Below, one piece after another: positions 21,655 through 32,720 of a stretch of DNA of 64,000 nucleotides. The stretch is taken from the NCBI GenBank assembly GCA_026770575.1, contig MU657282.1:62001-126000 (forward strand). The letters are read 5' to 3'. Each line of letters starts with the position of its first letter. Position 1 is the first letter of the stretch. Source of the stretch: Pelagophyceae sp. CCMP2097 (lineage: Eukaryota > Sar > Pelagophyceae). The notes beneath the pieces were generated by a model. It saw only the letters and a list, made by a program, of their open reading frames with translations. It was not told the origin of the DNA and ran no database searches. The translations under genes were made by a program, and so were the position numbers.

Positions 21655-24476
21655 ATGGGCTCGAACGCGACGCGGCGGCTGGACGAGATCTTGGGTGGCG
21701 GGGCCGCGATGGAAGCTGAGGTTATGCGGAACCCGTACTCTGTCCGCGCCTGGATGCAGCACCTCAAGGCCGCAAACGGCTCGCCGCTGACCGCGCGCCG
21801 CCTCATCTACGAGCTCGCGCTCCGATTCGTGCCCCGCAGCTACAAGCTCTGGTACGCCGCCGAAAGACGTAGCGCGGGAATTTACGAGCGGGCGCCGCTC
21901 GAACGCACCCAACGCTCACCGCGCAACGCCCGTAGGTACCAGTACCTCAACGAGCTCAACGAGTCGCTGAACGAGCGCTACCTGTCTTCGAACCGCGCAG
22001 AGGTCACGGCGAGGTGCGCCGCCCGCGGCTTTGCCTGCGCCGTCGTCGCACCTTTGTCCAACGCCGATTCAAACTCTGCAGGACGTACGAGCGCGCGTTG
22101 GTGCACATGCACAAGATGCCGCGCATCTGGCTCGACTACTGCGCTTTACTGCGCGGCATGCGCAAGACGACTGAATTGCGGCACGCGTTCGACCGGTGCC
22201 TGCGCGCTTTGCCCATCACGCAGCACGACAAGGTGTGGCCCGAGTTCGTGGAGTGGGCCTCCAAGGACCTCTGCGTCGAGGCTACGGCGGTGGTGGCGTT
22301 TCAGCGCTATGTGATGTTCGAGCCCGCGCGGCGCGAGGCTTTGGTGGACTACCTTTTTACCGCGGGCCGCTTCGGCGAGGCCGCCTCGGAGCTCGCGACG
22401 TGCGTCAACGACGACGACTTCCTCTCGCCCTCAGGTAAGTCGAAGCACCAGCTCTGGATGCGTTTGTGCGACGTCTGCGCCGCGCACCCGCAGCTTTTGC
22501 CGCAGTCTTTAAACGTCGACGCGATTATCCGGAGTGGCCTCAGCCGCTTCACCGACGAGGTCGGCCGCCTCTGGTGCAAGCTCGCCGACTATTACATCCG
22601 CCTCGGCTCGTTTGAAAGAGCGCGAGACGTCTACGAGGAGGCGTGCACGACGGTGGTCACCGTGCGAGACTTTTCCATGGCGTTCGACGCTTACGCCGCC
22701 TTTGAGGAGAGCGTGCTGACGGCGAAGATGCAGATGATGGACGACGACGACGACGACGACGATGAGAACGACGACGAGGACGACGACGTGGAGCTGCGCC
22801 TTGCGCGCTTGGAGCGTTTGATGGCGCGGCGGCCGCTGCTCCTCTCGTCGGTGCTGCTGCGGCAGAACCCACACGCCGTCGCGGAGTGGCACGCGCGCGC
22901 GGCGTTGGTCGCCGACGACCCTTTGCTGGCGATCGAATGCTATTCCGACGCGGTCAAAACCGTCGACCCGGCCCTCGCGGCGGGCAAGCCACACACTTTG
23001 TGGATCGCCTTTGCGAAGTACTACGAGGACCGCGGCGATTTGGCCAACGCGCGCGTCATTCTGGAGACTGCGACGCAGCAACCGCTGAGAACTGTTGACG
23101 ATGTCGCCGCCGTCTTCTGCTGGTGGGCGGAAATGGAGCTGCGCCACGGCAACCACGACGAGGCTCTAGAGGTCATGCATCGCGCCGTGCTCCAGCCCGC
23201 GGCGTCGTCGCGCGACCGCGACGAAAGAGCGTCGGTCGCGGAAAGAGTGCACCGGTCGCCCAAGTTGTGGGCTTTATATTTGGACTTGGAGGAGTCGCTG
23301 GGCACTTTGGACAGCGCGCGCGCGGCGTACGACCGCGCGCTGGAGCTACGCGTCGCGACGCCGCAGATGGTGCTGAATTACGCGCAACTTTTAAACGACG
23401 CTTCTTACTTCGAGGAGTCGTTCCGCGCCTACGAAAGAGGCGTCGCGCTGTTCAAGTGGCCACACGTCCGCGACCTCTGGAAGTGCTACCTCGCCTCGTT
23501 TGTTGAGCGCTACGGCGGCACGAAGCTGGAGCGCGCGCGCGACCTGTTCGAGCAGGCGCTGGCCAAGGCGCCGCCGATGGACGCGGCCCGACTTTTCGTC
23601 GACTACGCCAAGCTCGAGGAGACGCACGGCCTCGCGCGCCGGGCCATCGCCGTCTACGAGCGCGCGGCCAACGCAGCCAAGGTGGACCACGAATTCGACG
23701 CGTTCTCGCTTTACATCGCCAAGGTCGAGCAAGCCTTTGGCGCGACCAAGGCACGCCCGATCTACGAGGCGGCGATCAAGAAGCTTAAGCGCGACGGCGA
23801 CGCAAAGCGCATGTGCTCCAAGTTTGCCGTGCTGGAGACGAAGCTTGGGGAGATTGACCGCGCGCGGGCGGTGCTCACGCACGGGTCGCAGTTCGCCGAC
23901 CCCCGGCGCGACGCTTTGTACTGGGACGCGTGGCGCGACTTTGAGGTCGCGCACGGCAACGAGGAGACGTTCCGCGAGATGTTGCGCGTCAAGCGCAGCG
24001 TGGAGATGGCCTTATCCCTGGCCAACTTTGTCGCCGACGACCTGCTCCACACCGACGAGCCGGAGCTCTCCGACGCCGATGCGCACGCCAAGCACCTGCG
24101 CGACACGGGCGGCATCACGCCCGCGCTGGGCTTCGACCCGAGCGCGGGGGCGCGCAAGCGCAAGGCGGACGCGGGCGGCGCCGAGGAGACGCAGATCCAG
24201 GCCCTGGAGCGCCAGGCGGCCAAGATCGTCGAAGCGGCGAAACTCGGCGCAAAGGCCGCCGCCGACCCGAACGAAATCGACCTCGACGACGACGACGACG
24301 CCCCTGCCGCCGCCGGCGCCGCCGGTGACGTCGTGCTCACGTCGCGCCCCATCCCCGCCGCAGTCTTCGGCTCCGCCGTCGACCACGCCGCCGCGTCGTC
24401 GGCTCTCGCCGCCGTCGAGCAGGAAAAGGCCACGGCCCTCGGCGCCCTCGCGCGCTTCAAGACGCAGCAGTCCTAG
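21655..24476 (+). CDS. SYF1: Pre-mRNA-splicing factor SYF1/XAB2, HAT-repeat protein
   Basis: SYF1 (human XAB2) is a scaffold of the Prp19/NTC complex in the spliceosome. Exons 21655-21851, 21936-22013 and 22082-24476 give 889 residues with all phases consistent; the human protein is about 855. HAT repeats run throughout. The most diagnostic stretch is YERALVHMHKMPRIWLDYCA then FDRCLRALPITQHDKVWPEF. Others are LWCKLADYYIRLGSFERARD, TLWIAFAKYYEDRGDLANAR, VFCWWAEMELRHGNHDEALE, LWALYLDLEESLGTLDSARA and ALYWDAWRDFEVAHGNEETF. An acidic Asp/Glu run sits near residue 310. The C-terminus has the family end segment EIDLDDDDDAP and a short helix. The start at 21655 is the first ATG in frame with the first repeat, preceded by AT-richer DNA from about 21470. 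Confidence 0.95.
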
Positions 24477-24784
24477 GCCCTGTAAGACTGCTTCTTTGGC
24501 ATCACTTGCAAGTTCCCACCAGCGCGTCCGGCCGCGGGCGGGCCGCGGCTGCGGCCTTCGGAGTCGCTGGGGCCGTGAGGACCGTCCTGCGATGGCGTGG
24601 ACGGCGCCCGTCGCGCGATTGGGGACCCTTTCCGGACGCGAACCTCTCGGTCGTTCCCAACTCCAAAATTTCCTTGCCCAATTTCCCCGACTCGAGTCGG
24701 AAGCTAGCCGAGACGGAATTCTCACCCGCCGCCCCGAGACGCGCCGCTACGGCCGAGGACCGCCGCGCGCGCGGCGGTGGCCCC

Positions 24785-27700
24785 ATGATGGAGATCGTCG
24801 AGGTCCGGGACACCTCGGTGCCCGCGGATGCGTCGGCGACCATGACGCGGCTCGAGGCGGGTCGCAGTGCGGCCGCCGGCGGGTCAGAAGCCGCCGGCAA
24901 GAAGCGGCGCTTCGACGGTGCGTCGTCGCTTTGCTGCAACGGGATGAATCGACGGGGCTTCCGGGCGCAGGCGAGCACGCGCAGCAGTACACGCTGTGGG
25001 CGCACCACATGGGCCGGGTGGCGGGCGCGTCCATGATCGCGCTCGGGTTCTTCGCGCTCCTCTGGCGGCGCAGCGGCACCTACGGCTGCAAGGTCCGTCG
25101 ACGCCGCGAGGCTGCGGCGGGAGCGGGAGCGTGGCCTCTTGTCGAGGACCCGGTTTCGTCGAGGAAGACGTGCAGGCGCGCGGCGAGGCGATCGACTCGT
25201 CTTTGATCAAGCTCGGCCACGTCGTCAACGGCGTCAACGGAACTTGCACAGAGCTCGCCGAGGCCTGCTGCGACCCGACCAGTGCGCGCGCGGGAGCCCC
25301 GGGGTCCGATGCAACGCGTCTGATTTGGCTCGCCGTCGAGATGCGCGCCTCTCCGGCGAGCTGGGGTGCCTTAGGCGACGCCTCGCGGAACTCCAACCTC
25401 GGCGGGTCCTACATCTGGGGCGCGTACACGATGGTGGCCGGCGTCGTCGTGCTATGCCTCGAGTCGGAGCGCGGCCTCGGGCTCTGGAACCCGTCGGACA
25501 CTGTTTGGTACTCGCGCAGGGTGTCGCCGCTCGGCGTGTTGATCGGCGCGCTCGGCTGCCCGACGGTGCTGACGCTCGCCACGGCGCTCTGCTTCGTGCT
25601 GAATACGCTGACAGCGCTCGTCTACTGCAAGGCCGCCTGGCGGCGCGAGGCCGGCGACGGCGGCCGGTCCGCAAAGCCGCAGCCGTGGCGGGCGCGAGCC
25701 ACAAAGTGCAAGGCGGAGTGGAAAGCCTTCGTGTCCTCCGCGGCCGCGTTCTGGGTACGCCTCTTCGCACGCCGTCAGAGGTTTGCGTTCGAGATTGTGT
25801 CTTAGGTCGTATTGTATTACACCGCCAACTTGTGTATCTTCGTGCGGTCGCTCTACGACTGGGTGGACGACGTACTCGAGATGGAGCGCCGACTGCTGAA
25901 CGGCCGTGTCGAACTCGAGGGCTGCGGCCAGTGCCCCTCCCTCGACTCGCAGGCCTACACGCGATGGCGCAACGAATGCCAGTGCGTGCTCCAACGGCGC
26001 CAGGGCGGTGGTCTGAATGGCACCGGGGGCGTTTACTGCTCCTACCCGGCTGAGCATCCGGGCGCGGTCGTCCGCAGGAACGCACCCGCGAATAGGTTGA
26101 ACGAGGCGATGATCCGCCACGGCCCGCTGTCGCGGTGGGCGCCGCTGGCTAAAGCCTGCGGCGTCTGCCTGAACTTTAACTGTGCGCTACTCATCGTGCC
26201 GGTGATCAAGACCGTGCTCCGGCTCCTCAACGAAGGCGCCGCGTCGCACGGCGACGCGCAGCGGCGATCCGAGACGTTCGCGCGACTCTTCACGTCGCCG
26301 CTCGCGCGCTACGTGCCCGTGTCGCGCAACGTCGAGTTCCACAAGCTCATCGCGTGGACGATGGTGCGCGGTCGTTCCTCGAATGGGAGTCCCCTTCTTG
26401 TGCTTAGGACGCAACTCGCGCCCGTCTGTCACATTGTGACGACGACCGACCTCCGTAGGCGGGGCTCGCGCTCGTGCACTCGGTTGCTCACGTCCTCAAC
26501 TATTGGCAAAGCTCGCACTTTACGGCGTTCCATTTCGCAAAGTGGGGCTGGACAGGGACGCCGTTCGTCACGGGCGCGCTCCTCCTCGTCTGCCTGTTCG
26601 CCATCATGACGGGTGCACAGGACAACGTCCGCCGCGCGAAGTTTGAAGTGTTTTGGTGGACGCACCACGTCGCCGCGGCGTTCTACGGCCTGCTGCTTTT
26701 GCACGGGCCAGTCTTCTACTTATGGTCTTTGATCCCAGTGTCGCTCTACGTCTACGACCGTTTGAAGCGGCGCAACCGCGGGAGCACGCCCTTTGTCGTC
26801 GTCCGCGCGGAGTGGGCCGCGCCCGTGCTCGCCCTATATTTCAAGCCGCTCGACGCTGGCGACTTTGAATTCAACGAGGGCGCGTTCGTCCACCTCAACT
26901 GCCCCGCCGTGTCGGAGCACGAGTGGCATCCGTTTACAATCTCGTCTGCGCGCGGCGACCTCGTCGCGGGGACGAAGATGATCAGCCTCGCCACGGGCGC
27001 CTTGGTCGAGCCCGTATCGGCGAGGCCGCCGCAGCATTCTCCGTCGCAGCAGCTGCTGGCCTCTGCGACGCCGAGTTGGGGCTCGGCAGCGAAGTCTTCA
27101 CCTCGCGGCGACTCGCCGCCGCCGCCGCCTGCTCAAGCGGGGCGGCGACGGCTCTACCGGGCGACGGCGGTCGGCACGCCGGCGGGCGCCGCGGCGCCAC
27201 GGTTGCTCGAGCAGCACGAGGTCGCTTACCACGACTTTCTTTCCTGCCATATTAAGATGGTCGAGGGCTGCGGCCCGGAGACGTGGACGTCAAAATTCAA
27301 GGCCTACCTCGAACTCCTGGCGCCCGGTGGCGCCTATCCGATCCACTTGACGCGGCGCGACGCGCGCGGCGACGTCCACCTCGGGCGCCGTCTCGGGCCC
27401 GACTCAAAGCAAATCCTCCGAGTCGACGGTCCGCGCGCGGCGTCCGATACGACCTTTGACAACGAATCAACCTCAAGAGCTGGCCCTTACCACGTTGATG
27501 GACTGGGTCCTCTATACGGTCCCGACGATGGGGTCTACACTGGGTCCCAGACCGGGGCCCCGAAAGTCCCTACAATACAGATAGATTGAGATTCAAACCG
27601 CGAGGTCCCTTCTATGAGAAGTCTGACGCAGGCCCGCATGCGGCGCCGGCGACGCACTACAAGCATTATGGCACTGTCATGGTCGTCGGCGCGGGCATCG

Positions 27701-28332
27701 GCGTCACGCCCTGCGCCGCCATCCTGACGGCGCTGCTGCGGTACCGATGGCGAAAGAACTTTAAGCCCGAGATTGTCCACGTCTACTGGCTCGTGCAGCA
27801 CGCCGACCTCGCCGGCTTCGAGTGGTTCATCCGCCTGCTGGCCGACCTCGAGGCCGAGCTCCTTTGCGCGCGCGAGAGCGGCGCAATCGCCGCGCGAAAT
27901 TACATTGAGATCCACGCCTTTGTCACGCGCGCGCCCGAGCGCTCGCCCGAGAGGCACGCTCCGTCAAACGACGCTTCGATGAAGCGCGACGGCGCCGCGG
28001 CCGACGGCGGCCCGGGGGCCGACCGGCACCGCATCTTCACGCCGGACGCGCTCTTCGACGAGCTTCGGGCCCCTTCAGTGGACGCCGCCGACCTGGTGGC
28101 GACCATGGCGGACAGGCGCGCGCGCAACCGGTTCCAGGACGTCTGGGTCTGGCGCGGCCGGCCTCGCTGGGACGCCATCTTCGCGGTGGTGCGCGCGCAG
28201 CGCCAGCACGTCGACGTCGGAGTCGTCTTCTGCGGCGCGCCCGCCGTCGGCAACGACCTCGCGGCCATGGCGAAGAAGCACTCCAACGCGGGCGACGACT
28301 GCGTGTTTACCATCCACAAGGAAAACTTCTAA
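24785..28332 (+). CDS. NADPH oxidase, tandem copy A (986 aa)
   Basis: NOX enzymes carry electrons from NADPH through FAD and two hemes across the membrane to oxygen. Seven exons (24785-24917, 24971-25092, 25164-25754, 25806-25981, 26096-26363, 26459-27428, 27632-28332) give 986 residues. After a hydrophilic N-terminus come membrane segments MIALGFFALLW, YTMVAGVVVLCL and GALGCPTVLTLATALCFVLN. The first heme pair is His423 (VEFHKLIAWTM) and His437 (LVHSVAHVLNY), 14 apart; the second is His499 and His512 (WWTHHVAAAFYGLLLLH), 13 apart, as in NOX2. FAD binding is at HPFTISS, NADPH binding at GAGIGVTP and VFCGAPAVGNDL. A disordered Ser/Pro loop of about 60 residues separates the FAD and NADPH halves. 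No EF hand is visible. The last intron is absent from copy B. Confidence 0.92.
25307..25670 (+). repeat. Identical tract of NOX copy A, partner 29679-30042
   Basis: These 364 bp inside exon 3 match 29679-30042 base for base, while the flanking exon sequence and most other exons differ at many positions. The first mismatch upstream is at 25306 (partner 29678); downstream the copies diverge at once by an indel. Confidence 0.9.
27429..27631 (+). other. Copy-specific intron of NOX copy A
   Basis: The 203-nt intron (GTCCGC..ACGCAG) splits VDG|PHAAPATHYKHYG, which is continuous in copy B. Its first ~25 nt resemble the first bases of the following exon, so the insertion is flanked by a near-direct repeat. 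The body is clearly lower in GC than its host exon. Confidence 0.85.
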
Positions 28333-29089
28333 CGGACCCAGACGACGAAGGACCGCCGGCTGGAGGTCCACCCGAGAGGTCCCTCGCGAGGAGCGTCGTC
28401 CAAATGGAACGAGGTCCCTTTTGAAGAGCTCGACGCGCCGTCCGAGATCTTGTGGTGGGATCAGATGGCCCACCACTTTGAGGAGGGTTGTTGTGCGGGC
28501 ACGCTCCGAGGAGCAGCTCACTCGAGTTACTGCGTTGCGTCGGGCGGCCGTACGGTCGAAAGATCAATCGCACTCGGATCTTTTGGACGTGCCCTGCGGC
28601 GGTGGTCTGCCCTTTTGACGCTGCGAGCTTGGAGAAGCACTCGTCGGCATCCCGCGGGTCGCCTCGCCATCTGCATGATTCATCGATCACGCAATCTACG
28701 TTTTGCAGCCTTTTCTTGCCGCGGCGAGTCGGTACGACGTGCGTGGTGGTGCTCGAGGCTCGTACCCTTCAGGGATCCTCCTTCGAGGGCGTCTGAGAAG
28801 CCTCCTCGTTTGAAGCGGGTTTTCTTACTCAGATTTCCGTCGGCTCCGATTTAATGATGGACCCCTCTGGAACGCGCCCTCCTCCGTCGCGCAACTGGTG
28901 GCGTGCCGCCGCCTTAACGTCATCTTCTCCACTGAGTTGTCGAACATGAAAATGAAAAATTTGCGCTTTTGCAAAGACACGAACGAGACCTTCTCACCCA
29001 AATATCTCGTTGCGTCTCGCACGCCGCCTTCCTCGTTCGCGTCGCTCACGAGAGGTCCGTGACCGCGCGGCGGCGGTCACGTGCTGGAG
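28333..29089. other. Intergenic region between the two NOX copies
   Basis: About 760 bp without a supportable gene. It includes AT-rich stretches near 28660-28850 and 28905-29010 that probably hold the promoter of copy B. I found no obvious similarity to the region upstream of copy A, so the duplication seems limited to the transcribed part. Confidence 0.45.
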
Positions 29090-32000
29090 ATGGTCAAGGT
29101 GTGCGACCCGGGCGACGGTGGTCACGAGATAGAACCAGTGATCGTCGAGGAGTCGGACCACGATGCGCCGGTGCCAACTTCGGATGCGTCGGCATCCACG
29201 ACGCAGCTCGAGGCGGGTCCCAATGAGGCCGCCGTCAGCCCAGAAGCCAACTTTGGGATGGGGCGCTACGACGGTGCGTCGTCGCATCGCTACGACCGGG
29301 CGCCGCAACGGGGCTTCCGCGAAGCTTCCGCGCGCAGGCGAGCACGCGCAGCAGTACACGCTATGGGCCCACCACATGGGGCGCGTAGCGGGCGTGGCGA
29401 TGATCGCGCTGGGGTTCTTCGCGCTCGTCTGGCGGCGCAGTGGCACCTACGGCTGCAAGGTCCGTCGACTCGGACGCGAGGGGCGGGAGCGTGGCCTCTT
29501 GTCGAGAACCCGTTCTCGAGGGCCTCGTCGAGGAAGACGTGCAGGCGCGCGGCGAGGCGATCGACTCGTCTTTGATCAAGCTCGGCCACGTCGTCAACGG
29601 CGTCAACGGAGCGTGCACGCTCACGCTCTCCGAGGCCTGCTGCGACCCGACCGGTGCGCGCGCGGGCGCCCCGGGGTACGATGCAACGCGTCTGATTTGG
29701 CTCGCCGTCGAGATGCGCGCCTCTCCGGCGAGCTGGGGTGCCTTAGGCGACGCCTCGCGGAACTCCAACCTCGGCGGGTCCTACATCTGGGGCGCGTACA
29801 CGATGGTGGCCGGCGTCGTCGTGCTATGCCTCGAGTCGGAGCGCGGCCTCGGGCTCTGGAACCCGTCGGACACTGTTTGGTACTCGCGCAGGGTGTCGCC
29901 GCTCGGCGTGTTGATCGGCGCGCTCGGCTGCCCGACGGTGCTGACGCTCGCCACGGCGCTCTGCTTCGTGCTGAATACGCTGACAGCGCTCGTCTACTGC
30001 AAGGCCGCCTGGCGGCGCGAGGCCGGCGACGGCGGCCGGTCCGGGCGGGGCCACACGAGCGCAAAGCCGCGGAAATCGTGGCGGGCGCGAGCCGCAAAGT
30101 GCAAGGCGGAGTGGGAAGCCTTCATGTCCTCCGCGGCCGCGTTCTGGGTGCGCCTGTTCGCGCGCCGTCAGAGGGACACGTCGCTGTCGGCCTTGTGTCG
30201 AAATTCTTCGTTCACGTTTGAGATTGTGCCGGCCTTAGGTCTTCTTGTACTACGCTGCCAACGTGTGCATCTTCATGCTGTCGTTCTACGACTGGGCCGA
30301 CGACGTCCTCGAGATGGAGCGCCGGCTGCTGAACGGCCGCGTGGAAGTCAAGGGCTGCGGCCAGTGCCCGTCGCCTAGCTCGCGGTCCTGTTCTCGATGG
30401 CGCGATGAGTGCAAGTGAGTGCCCGACCGGCGCCGGAGCGGCCGTCGGAATTGCACCGGGGGCGTTTACTGCTCCCGTCCGGCTGAGCACCCGGGTGCGC
30501 TCGTCCGCTGGAACGCACCTGCCCACTCGCGAATAGGATGAACGAGGCGATGATCCGCCACGGCCCGCTGTCGCGGTGGGCGCCGCTAGCCAAGGCCTCC
30601 GGCGTCACCCTCAATTTTAACTGCGCACTCCTCATCGTCCCCGTGATCAAGACCGTACTCTGGCTGCTCAACGAAGGCGCCGCATCGTACGGCGACGCGC
30701 AGTGGCGGGCCGCGGCGCTTGGGCGCCTCTTCACGTCGCTCGCGCGCTACGTGCCCGTGTCGCGCAACGTCGAGTTCCACAAGCTCATCGCATCGACGAT
30801 GGTGCGCGGTCGAGTGGCTTCCTCGTGTCGGGTCGGGTGATGCGGAGCCTCGAATGGTGTTCGTCCTTTTGATTGCGACGATCGACGACTGCCGTGTTAC
30901 GAACTAGGCGATGCTCGTGCTCGTCCACTCGGCGGCGCACGTCTTCAACTACCGGCAGAGTTCGCACTTTACGGTGTTTCGCTTCGCGAATTGGGGCTGG
31001 ACCGGGACGCCGTTCGTCACGGGCGCGCTGCTCCTCGTCTGCATGTTCGTCATCATGACGGGTGCGCAGGACAATGTTCGCATCGCGAAGTTTGAAGTGT
31101 TTTGGTGGACGCACCACGTCGCCGCGGCGTTTTACGGCCTGCTGCTTCTGCACGGGCCAGTCTTCTACTTGTGGTCCGTGATTCCGGTGTCGCTCTACGT
31201 CTACGACAAAGTCAAGCGGCGCAACCGCGGGAGCACGCCCTTTGTCGTCGTCCGCGCGGAGTGGGCCACGCCCGTGCTCGCCCTATATTTCAAGCCGCTC
31301 GACGCTGGCGACTTTGATTTCAACGAGGGCGCGTTCGTCCACCTCAACTGCCCCGCCGTGTCGGAGCACGAGTGGCACCCGTTCACCATTTCTTCCGCGC
31401 GCGGCGACCTCGTCGCGGGGACGAAGATGATCAGCCTCGCCACGGGCGCCTTCGTCGAGCCCGTCGTCGCCGAGCCCGTGGCGCGTGGCGGCGACGGCGG
31501 CGACGCCGCTGGCAAGAGCATGCCGTACACGCGCGTGCCGTACACGCCATGCCGTTCTCCGCCGGAGCTGCGGGCCTCTATGAGGACGCCGCTCGGCGGA
31601 TCGGCAGGCAGCTCGCCGCCTCGAGGCCAGTCGCCGCAGCGGCCGAGGCATGATGCCTCGGGGCAGCAGCTCTACCGGCCGGCGGCGCGGGCGGGCGGCG
31701 CGATCGCCACGCCGGCCGGCGGCAAGGCGGCGCGGCGCGCGCTCTTCGAGCAGCACGAGGTCGCTTACCACGACTTCATCTCATGTCACATCAAGGTCGT
31801 CGAGGGCCGCGGCGCGCCGACGTGGACGTCAAAGTTCAAGGCCTACCTCGAGCTGATGGCGCCCGGCGGTGCCTATCCGATCCACTTTTCACGGCGAGAC
31901 GCGCGCGGCGACGTCCACCTCGGGCGCCACCTGGGGCCCGACTCGCGGCCGATCCTCCGAGTCGACGGCCCGCACGCGGCGCCTGCGACGCACTACAAGC

Positions 32001-32662
32001 ACTACGGGACCGTCATGGTCGTCGGCGCGGGCATCGGCGTGACGCCCTGCGCCGCAATCCTCACGGCGCTGGTGCGCTACCGCTGGCGGAACAATTTTAA
32101 GCCCGAGGTCGTGCACGTCTACTGGCTCGTGCAGCACGCCGATCTTGCCGGCTTCAAGTGGTTCATCCGCCTGCTCGCCGACCTCGAGGCCGAGCTCCTA
32201 TGCGCGCGCGAGAGCGGCACCGTCGTTTCGCGCAACCACATTGAGATCCACGCCTTTGTCACGCGCGCGCCCGCGCCGTCGGCCGAGAGCCCACTTTTGC
32301 AAAAGGACGCGTCTTCGTCAAAGAGCGATGACGACGACTCCTCGGAGGGCGCGGGCGCCGCGCACCGTCTCTTCACGGTGGACGCGCTCTTTGACGAGCT
32401 GCGGGCGCCGTCGGCGGGCGCGGCCGACCTGGTGGCGACCATGGCGGACAAGGGCGCGCGCAACCGGTTCCAGGACATTTGGGTCTGGCGCGGCCGGCCT
32501 TGCTGGGACGCCGCCTTTGCGGCGGTGCGCGCGCCGCGCCAGCACGTCGGCGTCGTGTTCTGCGGGCCACCCGCCATCGGCAACGACCTTGCGGCCATGG
32601 CGAAGAAGCACTCGGCCGCGGGCGACGGCTGCACGTTCACACTCCACAGGGAGAGATTCTAG
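29090..32662 (+). CDS. NADPH oxidase, tandem copy B (1038 aa)
   Basis: Six exons (29090-29273, 29338-29459, 29533-30147, 30239-30414, 30537-30801, 30908-32662) give 1038 residues. Exons 2 and 4 have exactly the same length as in copy A, and intron positions are shared except that copy A's last intron is missing. The two heme His pairs (VEFHKLIASTM with LVHSAAHVFNY, and THHVAAAFYGLLLLH), HPFTISS, GAGIGVTP and VFCGPPAIGNDL are all intact, so the copy should be functional. Differences concentrate in the N-terminus (MVKVCDPGDGGHEIEP), in an insert after GGRSGRGHTSAKP, and in a longer Ser/Pro/Gly loop between FAD and NADPH lobes. The stop is 58 bp from the stop of the convergent RRM-OPR-RAP gene. 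Confidence 0.92.
29679..30042 (+). repeat. Identical tract of NOX copy B, partner 25307-25670
   Basis: Counterpart of the 364-bp tract in copy A, in exon 3, with no substitution or indel. Offset between the copies is 4372 bp. Confidence 0.9.
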
Positions 32663-32720
32663 GACCATCCGCCGCAAGCATCGACGGGCCCTCCCTGGAT
32701 GCCCTTTGTGTGCAAGGATT

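Noticed and set aside
22434..22450. GTAAGT inside the last SYF1 exon as a donor site
   Set aside because: Reading through gives SPSGKSKHQLWMRLCDVCA, which continues the HAT-repeat alignment, so the site is not used in the main product.
22737..22790. Asp/Glu repeat in SYF1 as a possible error or insertion
   Set aside because: The GAC/GAG run keeps the frame and lies in a loop between HAT repeats, where acidic inserts are tolerated.
23500..25206. Plus-strand open frame of about 570 codons overlapping the SYF1 gene
   Set aside because: It is the shifted frame of the SYF1 last exon, made of Arg/Ser/Pro/Thr runs. The SYF1 frame matches a known family throughout.
27429..27631. In-frame stop region suggesting NOX copy A is a pseudogene
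   Set aside because: The segment is removed as a GT..AG intron with matching phase, restoring the sequence found in copy B.
30410..30540. Apparent stop codon breaking NOX copy B after RWRDECK
   Set aside because: The TGA is part of a GTGAGT donor. Copy A has an intron at the same codon, and both resume with NEAMIRHGP, so the gene is not broken.
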